Shown in pieces: positions 12,415 through 22,958 of a stretch of 64,000 nucleotides of DNA. Source of the DNA: Cavia porcellus (Eukaryota > Chordata > Mammalia > Rodentia > Caviidae). Where the stretch lies: positions 35,782,767 to 35,846,766 of the forward strand of contig NW_026947509.1 of the NCBI RefSeq assembly GCF_034190915.1. The letters run 5' to 3'. The position numbers and the translations under genes were made by a program. Below the pieces are notes generated by a model, which saw only the letters and a program-made list of their open reading frames with translations, had not been told where the DNA came from and searched no databases. The first letter of the stretch is position 1. Each line of letters opens with the position of its first letter.

Positions 12415-12765
12415 TGCTGGTAACAGCGTTAGGATTCTCCAGAGAAACAGGCAGGGCAGAGAGAGAGAGGAGAGGGATTTATTTTAAGTAACTGGCTCCT
12501 GCAGTTGTGGAGACTGGCAAGGTTTCCATGTTACACACTGAGGCTGAATTCCTTCTTCTCTGAGAAACCTCAGCCTTTGCTCTGATGGTTTTCTAGGGGT
12601 TAGGTGGGGCCCCTTCACATTACCAAGGCCCACCTGCTCTCCTGAAAGTCTGCGGATGTAAATGTTTATCTCATCTAAAAAATACCCTCATGGCAACATT
12701 CACATTAGTATGTGAGCAAATATCAGAGTTCCACAACCTGGCCAGGTTGGCGCATGAAGGTAACA
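12415..12765 (-). repeat. Ancient mammalian interspersed repeat (LTR-like, antisense)
   Basis: The order 'aggattctccagagaaacag', then 'gagagggatttattttaagtaactggctcctgcagttgtggagactggcaag', then 'tctgcggatgtaaatgtttatctcatctaaaaaatacc', then 'gagcaaatatcagagttccacaacctggccagg' matches a widespread mammalian repeat I recognise but cannot name with certainty. It is about full length for that element, with no coding content. Confidence 0.6.
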
Positions 12766-13500
12766 TCAGGGATAGTATCATTGTGCTTGCAGTGGAGATG
12801 GTTTCTCAAGTCTACGAATGTCATGAGGGTGCTCTCTGGGTTTGCACCATCTTCTTCTGCCTGGTAGAGATGGAATAGTTGCCCCAGAGGGCCACATTTT
12901 TATCCCCCTGGATGAGGGTGCATGGCCCTGGGTCTGCATGCTGAGGAAGGAGGCAGAGGAGGGCTGTACCCTCCCCTCCTGGGAACACAGAGAGCCAGGA
13001 CGATTCCCTGTTTGGCAATGAAGCAAGCCTCGATTGTGCTAAGGAAAACAAAATCTTGCTGGTAGCGTGACTCACAGGCTTGCTGTTCAGATACTGTGTT
13101 TAAGATGTCGCAACATGTGGAGTGATTGCCTTCAGTGGAGTCGGGAGTGAAATGTCCCTGCCAGGAGCCCCTCCACGCTCCATTACCTGACTCCTGAGGG
13201 TTCTGTTTCTCCCGTGAAGATCCTCCAAGAAGAATCAGATAGTGCAAGAGGGGAAAACTTCATTTTCTCCACCCCTTCTCCTCTGACTGCCTTTCTTAAC
13301 CATGATAAAGTTTCTCTTCTGTTTAATTGGTTTACTTTTAAAACTTTCAGTTGAAGGAAATTAGTTCAAGATAAATGTTGCTTCTTAACAATACAAAGTA
13401 GAGTTTTTCAACATGGGCCCAGGAGCTTACATGATCCTAAGTACAAAAATTTATGTCTCAGTATTTCTCTTGCTATGCTAGGAGAGGAAACTGATAGTAG

Positions 13501-13874
13501 CAGAAAGGACATATATATGTCTGTGAGACTATGACCAGAGGAGACTGGCAGGGCCTTTCTGGACCTTAGCTTCTTCCTTAGTTGGAGAACAAAGGGGCTG
13601 TGTTTTGTGAGCATTAAATGAGAAGCATGTAGCACCTTTTCTAGTGCAGAGTGGTGAAAGCTGTTTATTCACAGTTCTTTCCATCCACAGAAAGGACATA
13701 TATATGTCTGTGAGACTATGACCAGAGGAGACTGGCAGGGCCTTTCTGGACCTTAGCTTCTTCCTTAGTTGGAGAACAAAGGGGCTGTGTTTTGTGAGCA
13801 TTAAATGAGAAGCATGTAGCACCTTTTCTAGTGCAGAGTGGTGAAAGCTGTTTATTCACAGTTCTTTCCATCCA
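13501..13874. repeat. Perfect 187-bp tandem duplication (two copies)
   Basis: Copy 1 is 13501-13687 and copy 2 is 13688-13874. Read base by base they are identical, each starting 'cagaaaggacatatatatgt' and ending 'ttctttccatcca'. The triplet CAG recurs at all three boundaries (13501, 13688, 13875), the microhomology expected of a simple tandem duplication. There are no differences in surroundings where repeats have decayed strongly, so the event is recent or is an assembly artefact. The sequence has no coding signal; it opens the same minus-strand ORF twice. Confidence 0.95.
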
Positions 13875-14159
13875 CAGAGATTCCAGCCACCTCCTGCAGG
13901 CCACAGAGTGGTGAAATAGCCCCTATTAAGTGCCACCTTTCCCTTCTCTCTCTGTCCTCTAACTAAACTTCTCCCAGGTCCTCTTGGAGCATTTGCTTTG
14001 GTGCTCACCTGCGCTCCCCAAATAGCTGTAACAAATCCAGAGAAACCACATGCAGTCCTTGGTGCCTTCAGGTGCCAGCAGTCTTTGGGGGAAGCTGTGG
14101 GGCTCTGCCTGGGGTTGGTCTTCAGATTTGGGAGCTAGTAGCCTTGCTTTCAGAAAGGA

Positions 14160-14650
14160 CACATCCTTAGATCATTAGGTGACATTGTATGAAATAAAAA
14201 AGGCATTTTAACATCTGGCAAGAATTTACATTTAAAGAGTGAACACGACAAGTCTGTGATTGTGAAATTTCTCATCTTAATCTTTTGGAGCATGTAATTG
14301 CTTTACTATTACTGTTGCATAATAGAAGAATTGTGTGAGAATGGGTGGAACTGGGTGTCTAGTGGCAAAGCAGTGAGCCCGATTGTCGTTACAGACAGCA
14401 AATGGATCACATTTGATACTGACAGCAGGTTGGAATCATGTCAGGTTGATAATTAGTTCCCATCTGAAAAAATGCCATTTTGATTACTGCAAATCAGATT
14501 TGTCAGGTGCTTTATTTTGAAGCTTCATTTTTAGTTTGTCTGACCAGGGATTGCTGATGGTGTTTTAATATTAAATAATAAAATGTCAGCCCTGAGTAAT
14601 CGCTGAAATGTTATCCTCCAGTGACAGTGTTAAGTGATAAGCCTTCTAGT
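14160..14650. promoter_or_regulatory. Candidate conserved non-coding element in DNER intron
   Basis: About 490 nt show no repeat signature and are rich in homeodomain-like cores (GATAATTAG at 14448, TTTAATATTAAATAATAAAA near 14564) and a 'attactgcaaatcag' octamer-like word near 14483. This mix of AT-rich transcription-factor words in repeat-free DNA is typical of deeply conserved intronic enhancers. It is inference only: conservation cannot be measured from one sequence. Confidence 0.3.
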
Positions 14651-17600
14651 AAAAAAAGGAAAATTGGAAATTTAAGTCTGAAGATCAGGAGAGAGTGAGG
14701 GCGTGGAGCTGCATGAAGAAGTGGCACTTGGCAAAGGTCATCCCACTGCCCTTGCAGATGGGCACTGGTAGTTTTGTGTTTTCACACAGTGGTAGCATCT
14801 GGAGACGGCCCTTTGGAGAATAAATGCTGTAGATGACCAATACTTCAAGCAGCCTCTGAGAGGGAGATATGTGGTTTGGCTGAGTTCATTGATCTTGGCT
14901 CCTGAACTCAGTCTAATGTGTACTACTGTGCTGGGACATTTTTATGCTGAAATATATATCCATTTTTATTTTTTTGCAAAAACTCTTCTGTACCCATCAG
15001 TTCAGTTGCATGTAGGCTCCGGATGGGACCTGGGTCTTCCTCTGCCAGCTTTTCACCACCACAAGGCTGGTAATTAAATGATTTCATCTGGATATACAGA
15101 ATGCTGCAAAATAAAGGAAGTTTAGGTTCCACTTAAATGAAATGTGTTATTTTTTGCTAAATACTCTTCTTTCCTAAAGGAAATTATATTTATGGAAATT
15201 TCAGATACTATTTTTTCTGTTTTCTACACTCGTTGTACTTGTGGGTTGCATTTCTGGTCTATGTGGACCGTAGGACACAGCTGCTATTGCCTCCTACTGC
15301 TGTATTCAAACTTGGCAAAGACAGCACCCTTGACAGTGTCTGCTGAAAACAGAATTAAAGAGAAGACTTGTTAGTATTTTAATAGCAGTTGAACAGCAAT
15401 AAAGAAACTACTATACCTATAATAATATGGAGATATAAAGTCCTCACTAATGAATGGATAGATGAATTTAGATTCTTGGAGGAGCATGGTGGACAATTTT
15501 CATCTTGTATTAACCTGATAATTTTATCTGGTTTACCAGGATGAAGGTGGTCTTTGTGTTGGACGTGTCTAGGGGATTCTTGATCTGCACATCACTTTAT
15601 TCTTGAGAGTTGCAGATTGTATAGATTATGTTATTTACTTTCTTCAGATCTTAATTCTGTTGTAATACCCTTTCTTTTTTTATATTCCAAAAATATGATA
15701 CCAGTCTTCTGTGTCTGGATTGCAGAAGGAAATCCTGTTCCCTAGCTACAGCCATAACAAAGGAGGCTGGCTTCACTCACCGTAGTAGGTACTCTGCCTA
15801 AGAAAGTTTAAATCTCCATGTGGACCTCATTATGGCACAAAGAACTGAATGTGGAAAAAACCCTGGCCTCAGAAGCTGGTTGACATTTACAAGTAGATCT
15901 TGATGTTGGTAGGGGCTGGTCTGATTCTCACAGGTGGATCATGGTGTCTTCTGTTGAACAAAAGGTTGTGCAAATCACATGGAGCTCTGATATTATACAT
16001 AAGCACTCAGAGACCATGATGAAGTAGAATAAAATAAGATTACTTAACACTTTTGTCTATGAACACCATCAGACAACACAAGAAATGCAAACTTTCCTTT
16101 CTCTCTTAGTTTTTAGTGTCCAATGTGTTGACAGTTACAGCTTTGGCCCTGCTCTAGCCTGCCCTATCTATAGATAAGATACATTGAGGCACTAAAGCAC
16201 TAAAGTCCTTCTAGAGTGAATCTTTCCTAACCTAAATCACTCTACTAGAATTCCGATTCCATAGTAAATTCTGCCTTGTATTTTCTTATGTATTCACTCC
16301 GTTGTTCCCATGGTATGGATTCTCCTTACTATAATGATTTTTTAAAAAACCAACTGAATCAACTCCAGCTATGTCCCTGATGATCTTTGTTTGGAAGGCA
16401 TAGATAAAACTTAACTGATAAAACTATTTATTGAGGTTGGCACCTGACTGAATTGAATCTGAATTATCATATTAATGATAGTTCAATCTTAATTTTGAAT
16501 GAATGGTTCACTGATACTCACTTACTATAGATAAAATGCATCAGATTCATTGATAAATAGTAAGGATGAACATGCCTATTGAAATAGATTAAAGAAGAAC
16601 ATAGGTGCAAAGGATTTTTTTAAATTGGGGACTTAGGGATATTTTGCATTAGAGGTGGATGTGAATGACATGTTTTATGTAGATGATTCTTATGGTTTGG
16701 GTATATGATGCAGTCAAGAAGAGACTAGAAGACAGGAGATTATCTGGCATTGAATATTTATGTGAGAAGGGGAAAATCACTGAGATTTAGTTGTCAGTTG
16801 AATATAGGAAACAAAGGTGAAAATGGAGTCAAAGAACTCAGAGAAAAATGGAAATAAGCAAAAGGAGCCTTTCAGGCTGCTTGATGTAGCAGACCAAGTG
16901 AGGTAAATATTCTGGCATATGGTGTTTCTTGGGGCTGGAGCTTGGGAAGAGACTGAAGCCAGGAAGTATGGACTTTCCATTGTATGGATGTTAGAGAAAG
17001 CCATGGAAGTTGTTAAGATAGATGAGGATGAGAATATTAAAAGGAAAGGGCAAAAAATTGAGGAGAGCATTAGAGAGTGCTTGCATTGAAGTGGGTGGCA
17101 GACGCAACAGCTAAGGATTTTAGAGCAGCTGTTGCTGCCTTGGGAGAGTGGTTAAGAATTCAGTGCCTGAGGTGTCAGTGGGCAGAGAGGGGAGAAGAAT
17201 TGGAGATCATTGCCCATGTGAGGGCCACAGATAGGCTTCCGTAGCCCATCCAGCTGAGGAAACCATCTTAAAAGTGCTTCAGAATGGCTGCCACAGTCTT
17301 TAGAGTCTGTGGTGTTTGTGGTCTTTAGGCAGTGACCCGGGGCATTAATACGAGGGGAGGAAGGACACAGGTACTGAGTGAAGGGCAATTGCTTGGTGGC
17401 GAATGTGGGGGTTTTATGAGATTCCTTATGTTTATAGTCTGTTTCCAGGCTGCTTTTGACCTCACTTTAAATGGCTAATCTGTATCTCTGAAAGTGTTAA
17501 TAAAATGACCTTTCTTAAATAAGATACTTTCCTTCTTAGAAGTCCCCGACTTCCCTTCAAAATTCAAATCCTTCAGAACTTGTTCTTGGCTGAACTAACA

Positions 17601-18419
17601 CCAAAAAGTTATGAGATTCACTTACTAATTGGAGCTAGCTTAATCTGTTAGCACAACTGAAGTCACTTTGCATCTTTTTACCTGGAAGACAGTTAGGAGC
17701 GACTTGCACTTGTTGAAAGGTAGCTGTGCCTCAGATGCTGCCAGCACATTCCAGAACCTTCTCTTCAAGTCTAGTGGTCAGGTAGGAACTTACTTAACAC
17801 CACGAGGTGTGAATAAAAAATACAGTGAATGCTTACATTTAAAAATTTTGAATACAGTAAAAGACACATTTCCATTAATCCTCCTACAAATCCCCCTTCT
17901 AACACACTTACCATTCTTGCCACTCTGTGAAGCTCTTCTGAAAGTTCTTCCTGTCTTTATGTGTGCTGTTGTAGCTGCTTAATGTCCTCAATCAGTTAAA
18001 AATATTTACTTTTTATGGTCCTTTGATTTTGGGAAAGAGCTGCATGGCAACAGGTCCAGTGAACACAGTGGATAAAGACACTATAATACTTTAACAAGCC
18101 TGCCCTTTCGATGGATGGCATATGCAAGAGTATTTACCATATTTTTGATCACACCTCATAAAGACACTCACGAAATCGGACTTCTGGAACTGCTTTTGAA
18201 AGTGACAAGAACAATAGGACAGGTGTGTTCAAATTGAGAGAGATTAATGACAATGCGTCTTTTACTGTAATATCATTTTATTTGAACATCCACTGTATAT
18301 TTTGTCACCTTGTATTCTGTGACTAGGATATTAACTCTTTAAAGCTTATTTTGTATCAATACACATTTGCAGTACACATGCTTCCATGTACTGTGGAGAG
18401 TTGGTACCTGTACGTAATG

Positions 18420-18750
18420 TATCTCAATGAGTTTTTCACCTCTCTCTCATCTCATCCCTCTGTTCCTTCCAACTCTTGGTTTCCTTCCCATTTACAAATA
18501 TTCCATTTACATTTTCTTTCTTCAGTTATTTTTTAATCCCATTTCTCTCCCTTTCTTCTCCCCATCTCTTGGTCGCCTTCCTTACTTATATCCATCTTTT
18601 ATTTTGCTTTTTATTTATATAAGAGAAAGCATGCAATATTTAAGCTTATGTGTCTGATGTATTTCACTTAATGTTATGATCTCAAGGTGTACCCATTTCC
18701 CTAAAAATGCCGCAAGCTTATCTGGTTGCAGGTTTTTTATGATCAAGTCA
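18420..18750 (-). mobile_element. Possible L1 3' UTR fragment (antisense)
   Basis: The run 'atataagagaaagcatgcaatatttaagcttatgtgtctgatgtatttcacttaatgttatgatctcaaggtg' parallels the L1 3' UTR theme 'tgagagaacatgcggtatttgtctttctgtgcctggcttatttcacttaacataatgacc'. The pyrimidine-rich part before it (18435-18600) fits the same UTR. It is strongly diverged. Confidence 0.55.
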
Positions 18751-18805
18751 CTGGTGTGTTTGGCTATTGACAGTCTCTGAGGATTTAGTTAGAACTGAAG
18801 TGCTT

Positions 18806-18906
18806 CCTTTTTTTTTTTTTTTTTTTTTTTTTTATACCAGGGATCAAATTCATGAGCTCATGCTTACCAGGCAGGTACTTTTGCACTAAGCTATATCCCT
18901 GGCCCT
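18806..18906 (-). mobile_element. ID-like tRNA-derived SINE (antisense)
   Basis: A T-run of about 25 nt leads into 'ataccagggatcaaattcatgagctcatgcttaccaggcaggtacttttgcactaagctatatccctgg'. The complement reads as a tRNA-like head (agcttagtgcaaaagtacctgcctggtaagc), then B-box-like 'atttgatccctggtat', then poly(A). It is a degraded ID-type SINE. Confidence 0.75.
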
Positions 18907-19349
18907 GAAGCCCTTCTTGCTTTGCTTCTGTTGCTCGGTGTGATGGGCAGGGCCGAGCTTATTGTCTAGAAGAGCCAAATGGAAGACCCAGTTCCATCCC
19001 CAAACAGTTGTGCAGTTGGACTCTGCTACCCTTGCTTTGTTCTTCTGTAGAAGCAGGATGAAAAGAATTGGATTGTTTAAGCTCAAATGCAATGACACAT
19101 GGGGATCCACTCTGAAATCCATAGTGAGGAGGCAGGAGCCCAAATGTCAGACATTCCTCCTGGGAAAGCTATTGTGAACATTATTAAATCAGTGCTCTGA
19201 TTTTCTTCATACAAAATTCAGGGTTGGAGCTGGATTTCACACAGGATCCATTTTCATTACACTTGAATAATAGCTACCCATGATTGTTGGCTCTTTGTGA
19301 CTCTAGTGACAACTAGATCTCTAACAGCAAGGGTTGCTTAACTTGTTGT

Positions 19350-19452
19350 GATCTTTTATTATGTATGTATGTATTTACTTGCACTGTCCTGAGGATGGAA
19401 TTCAGGATTCACACATACTAGGCAAGCACTCTACCACTGAGCTTCCATGCAA
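19350..19452 (-). mobile_element. Degenerate ID-like SINE (antisense)
   Basis: The text 'cctgaggatggaattcaggattcacacatactaggcaagcactctaccactgagctt' is the complement of an ID-type tRNA-derived SINE ('agctcagtggtagagtgcttgcctag…'). The internal promoter boxes are damaged. The (TATG)n-like tract at about 19361-19372 sits where the A-rich tail is expected. Confidence 0.7.
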
Positions 19453-19925
19453 CTCTTACTATGGTCCTTTTGAAGTGGGACTCACAGTTGTGACCATTTC
19501 TATACCTGAGACTAAGAGCTGGTTAAGGATAAAGCCAGGATGTGAACCCAGGCAACTGGGATTCAGCTGCCTCAGAGTAAGTAGGAAATGGGTTAACTGT
19601 GACCTTGACTCCGTAAGCATAGCAAATGACTGAAAAATGAAGGTTTTAAGCTAGGTTTTCTATGTCATAATTTTCTTAAAGTTTACCTGAAATTAACACA
19701 TTAAACTGAGATTTGTTGATCACAGTGATTTGGCTCTGTGGATGAACTTGTCTTGGCTGACTTTTCTTTGAGTAGTTTCCATCTCTGAGAATGTGCGTTT
19801 AGACACTGTGTCAAATATCTGACACATAATATCTCTAGGTTACCTCAAGGTTACAGTATTCCTGCGCTTTTATTTACAGATAAGGAAAGGGAGGCATTGA
19901 GAGCTTACATCACAGATGGAGGTAG

Positions 19926-20262
19926 CTATATTTCACCTTTCTATTGCTGGGACAAAATACCCAACATCTTCAGTTTAAAAGAAGAGAGGTTTATTTTGGT
20001 TCACAGTGTTCAGAGGATTTAGTCAGTGACAGACTGGTTCTAAGGTAGAAAGGCATGATAGGGGAAAACAGCTCAAGCCATGGCAGCCAGGAAGCAGAGT
20101 GACAAGGAGAAGCCAGGGCAAGAATCCACCTTTCTAGGTCACACTCCCAGTGTCCTGTGTCCAGCCAAGCCCCATCTCCTAACAACACATTGAGCTATGA
20201 ACTCCCTGACAGATGAATCCATTGATGAGTATCACACCCCCATGATCTAATCAACCTCTTTC
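19926..20262 (-). repeat. MaLR-type LTR (antisense)
   Basis: The sequence begins 'tttctattgctgggacaaaatacccaacatcttcagtttaaaagaagagaggtttattttggttcaca' and ends 'acacccccatgatctaatcaacctctttcc'. This parallels complemented MaLR LTRs ('tgctgataaagacatacc… gaggtttaatggactcacagttcc… gcccccatgattcaattacctccc'). A relative lies at 61496-61840. No internal coding region was seen. Confidence 0.6.
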
Positions 20263-20549
20263 CAGATATGTGAGATTTTTGGCAGATAACCATTAACGCT
20301 GACAAATTCTCCATTTGGACCTAGACTTACTGAACATGCAGCACCGGCTCTTGACCATAAGCTGGCTCTCCTAGAAGCCTGGGTGTCACTCCCCAAGTTA
20401 GATGGCCTCTGACTTAGGCAGAACCAATCACAAGACAGTCTCCAGATCCCTTCTCGTAGCTCTGCACCTGCACTTGTGAACATCAGATTTGAAAGATGAC
20501 CTTGACTGGAATTCAGTGAGTGACTCCACCAACAGACAGAAACGTCTTC

Positions 20550-21388
20550 CCTGCTTGGGTGGACTGAAAACTGGTGATCAACTTAAGCTGAACTGAGTCT
20601 GTGTGGTGCTGAGTGTAGATGGCCCACCAGGGACTGTTGCTAGCACACAGAGGAAACCTGAAGAGGAAGAGTAGCGTTGTTGTTTAATGTTGTTGGTTCT
20701 CTGTGGTTTTCCTGTTGAGCTTCTTTCCTGACGTGAACTTGACTGTTCTCATTGTCAGAGGAGCTCGGGACCTTCTTGTCACTGAGAATGGCTGTGGTCC
20801 ACTTTGGGGGAGCTCTGGTCTTTACTGCTTCCTGGCTCTGGAGGGGAAGTTGATGTGCTGTGCAGTCTCCAGGAGAAGATTGTCATGCTGGCTTCCTGAT
20901 GTGAACTTGGCTATTCTTATCATCAGAGGAGCTCGGGACCTTGTTGTCGCTGAGGATGACTGTGGTACTTTTGGGGGGAGTTCTGGTCCTTTCTTTGAGC
21001 ATCATTTTTTGGCTCCAGTGTAGATCCCTCAGCCTACTGGCAGAGATCTTTATTATCTTTTTCATTGACTTTCCAGTTTCCACTGCTGACTTTTGGGCCT
21101 TCCCAGTTGCAGATCCATGAAACAGACTTACATAAGATATTATTGTGGGCTGTAGGCCTCCAGATGGACTCATGATGGGCATCATCACGGGCTCTAGGTC
21201 TTCAGCTAACTCAGGCAGGATATTGCCGTGGTATGGATATAGGCCCTTGCTTGGATTCTGTAGGTCTTTAGTGTGTGGATGGATTTCCTGTACTTTTTTT
21301 GTATTTGACTCTTGGAGTGACCATCATAAATAATATTATAGATTCTGTGTCCTGTATGTAATTGTTCTCCTTGTAACCCCTGACTACA
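20550..21388 (+). repeat. Unassigned ~840-bp interspersed repeat, copy 1, with internal tandem units
   Basis: This block aligns along its length with the reverse complement of 44852-45690. Shared landmarks include 'ggactgaaaactggtgatcaac', 'ggtgctgagtgtagatgg', 'atcagaggagctcgggacc', 'ttggctccagtgtagatccctcagcct', 'tctaggtcttcagct', 'aggtctttagtgtgtgga' and the shared end 'ccctgactaca'. Inside, a unit containing 'gtgaacttg…cagaggagctcgggacctt' repeats with a 168-nt period (20733 and 20901). The length and LTR-like GC pattern suggest a solo LTR or a rodent RMER-type repeat; I do not recognise the family. Confidence 0.75.
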
Positions 21389-22799
21389 CCAGCCCAGAGG
21401 AATACAGCTCTAATGCAGCGGGGAAATGAGCTGCTGGTGAATAGCTAGACCTCTTCTCCTGTTTCTTGCTTCACTGTGAAGATCCAGCGGTCTGCTGCTT
21501 TGAAAGTGATGCTCAGGGCTACCTGTCATGGCAGCTTGTGATTTTATTTGACCTGATGTCTACTGACTGCACCTAATTAAAGAAAATGCTCTTCCTGTGA
21601 CTCGAAGGAGAAATGCAGATACAGCCACATGACAGATGCACTGCCTTCAGCTTAGGTGGTTTCTCTTGATTGGTGCCTCTCCGTTCTCAGGGTCTTCAGG
21701 GCCTGCTAGCAGCCTTTTCCTTAGCCTCTGAATCCCTGAAAGCCTTCTGCACTAATTACTGTATACCATGGACTCCTTTGATGTTGTTACTTTTCCCCTG
21801 GTTTTGGAAATGTCATAGTCCGAGAAATGTTCATCTCTCTTTAACTTTGACTTTTGTTATTCTTCGTTCTCTGACTTGAGATCACTTTGATGTTCTGCAC
21901 TTTCAGTAGTGCCTTTTCCCACAAGGCTAGATCAGGAGTGATGATTACTATCAGTGTCACTGCCCAAAGGTCTGCTGGGTCACGGAACCTTGGGACTGGA
22001 AGCTCTTTAGCAATGGACTGTTATAGGTGATGTCTGAAATACATCGTAACTGACAGAAGTCTGAGTCCCGAATTTTAGTCAGATAACCAATAAGGAGATT
22101 TGTTTGTGTGTCTTATTTTTCCCTAACCTTCTAACCTTTGTGTTGTTAGAAGGTGTGTTTAAATTCTTCAGTGATTTGGATTTGTTTAAAAACCTGGGGA
22201 CAATGCCCTGCATTTATTCCTTTGCTTTTTTTTTTTTTAAAATGTCCATTAATTTCAGTTTGAAAATAGGCTGTGAAAGTTGCCACATTCATTGAGTACT
22301 TTTCTAAAATTGCTTCAGTTTTAATGAAGACTCAGAGCTCCTGGCTATGCCTGAAGCAGACTGATACACAATCTCTTTAAATCCTGGTGCATTGTCAACT
22401 CAAAGTAGATACTAAATTTGCAGAGCAAAGTCCTTTCCCATTTCACTCAAGTGCTTTTTTATGCCACGCAACAATCTTTTGCTTGAAGACTCATTTGGTT
22501 TATAGTATGGGTTTCCCTACAGAGATCCTTGATGGTTGGACTGAACTGATAATGATGTGTGGATGATTACCAGGATTGCATTTTATTTTTATTCTACCAG
22601 ATGGTATTTGATGGTGTAGATCAAAACTATCGCGTAGTGAAGGTCCTGGGTTAATTCATTAATTTTATGCTGAATAAGGACACCTGTAAGTAGGTCTGGA
22701 ACTGCTGTGCTTTTGATGAAACATTCCTTCATCTGCTCCTTCCTAAAAATACCACTCCGGTCAGTTTCTGAGGCTTAAATGTTTACCAACATGATTGTA

Positions 22800-22958
22800 T
22801 TTCTTTTTCTTTTCCTTTTTTGAGACAGGGTCTTACCATGTCATTCAGGCTGACCTTAACTCAGTAAGTAGCCCATGTTGGGCTTGAATTTATGGTGATC
22901 CTCCTAATTCAGGCTCCTGTGTGCTGGGATTACAGCGATGCACCACCACATTTGGCCA
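22800..22958 (-). repeat. B1-like SINE (antisense)
   Basis: A T-rich lead is followed by 'ttgagacagggtcttaccatg', then 'caggctgaccttaactcagtaagtagcccatgttgggcttgaatttatggtgatcctcc', then 'gtgctgggattacagcgatgcaccacc'. It is an antisense B1-type element with the internal doubled segment, moderately diverged. Confidence 0.8.

Noticed and set aside
13408..13904. Minus-strand ORFs with identical N-termini as paralogous small genes
   Set aside because: The repeated peptide is only the translation of the 187-bp tandem duplication.
20703..21023. 106-codon ORF with repeated RGARDL motif, looked like a repeat protein
   Set aside because: The peptide repeat comes from the tandem DNA unit of an interspersed repeat; the inverted copy at 45173-45538 has the same motif, and neither has gene structure.
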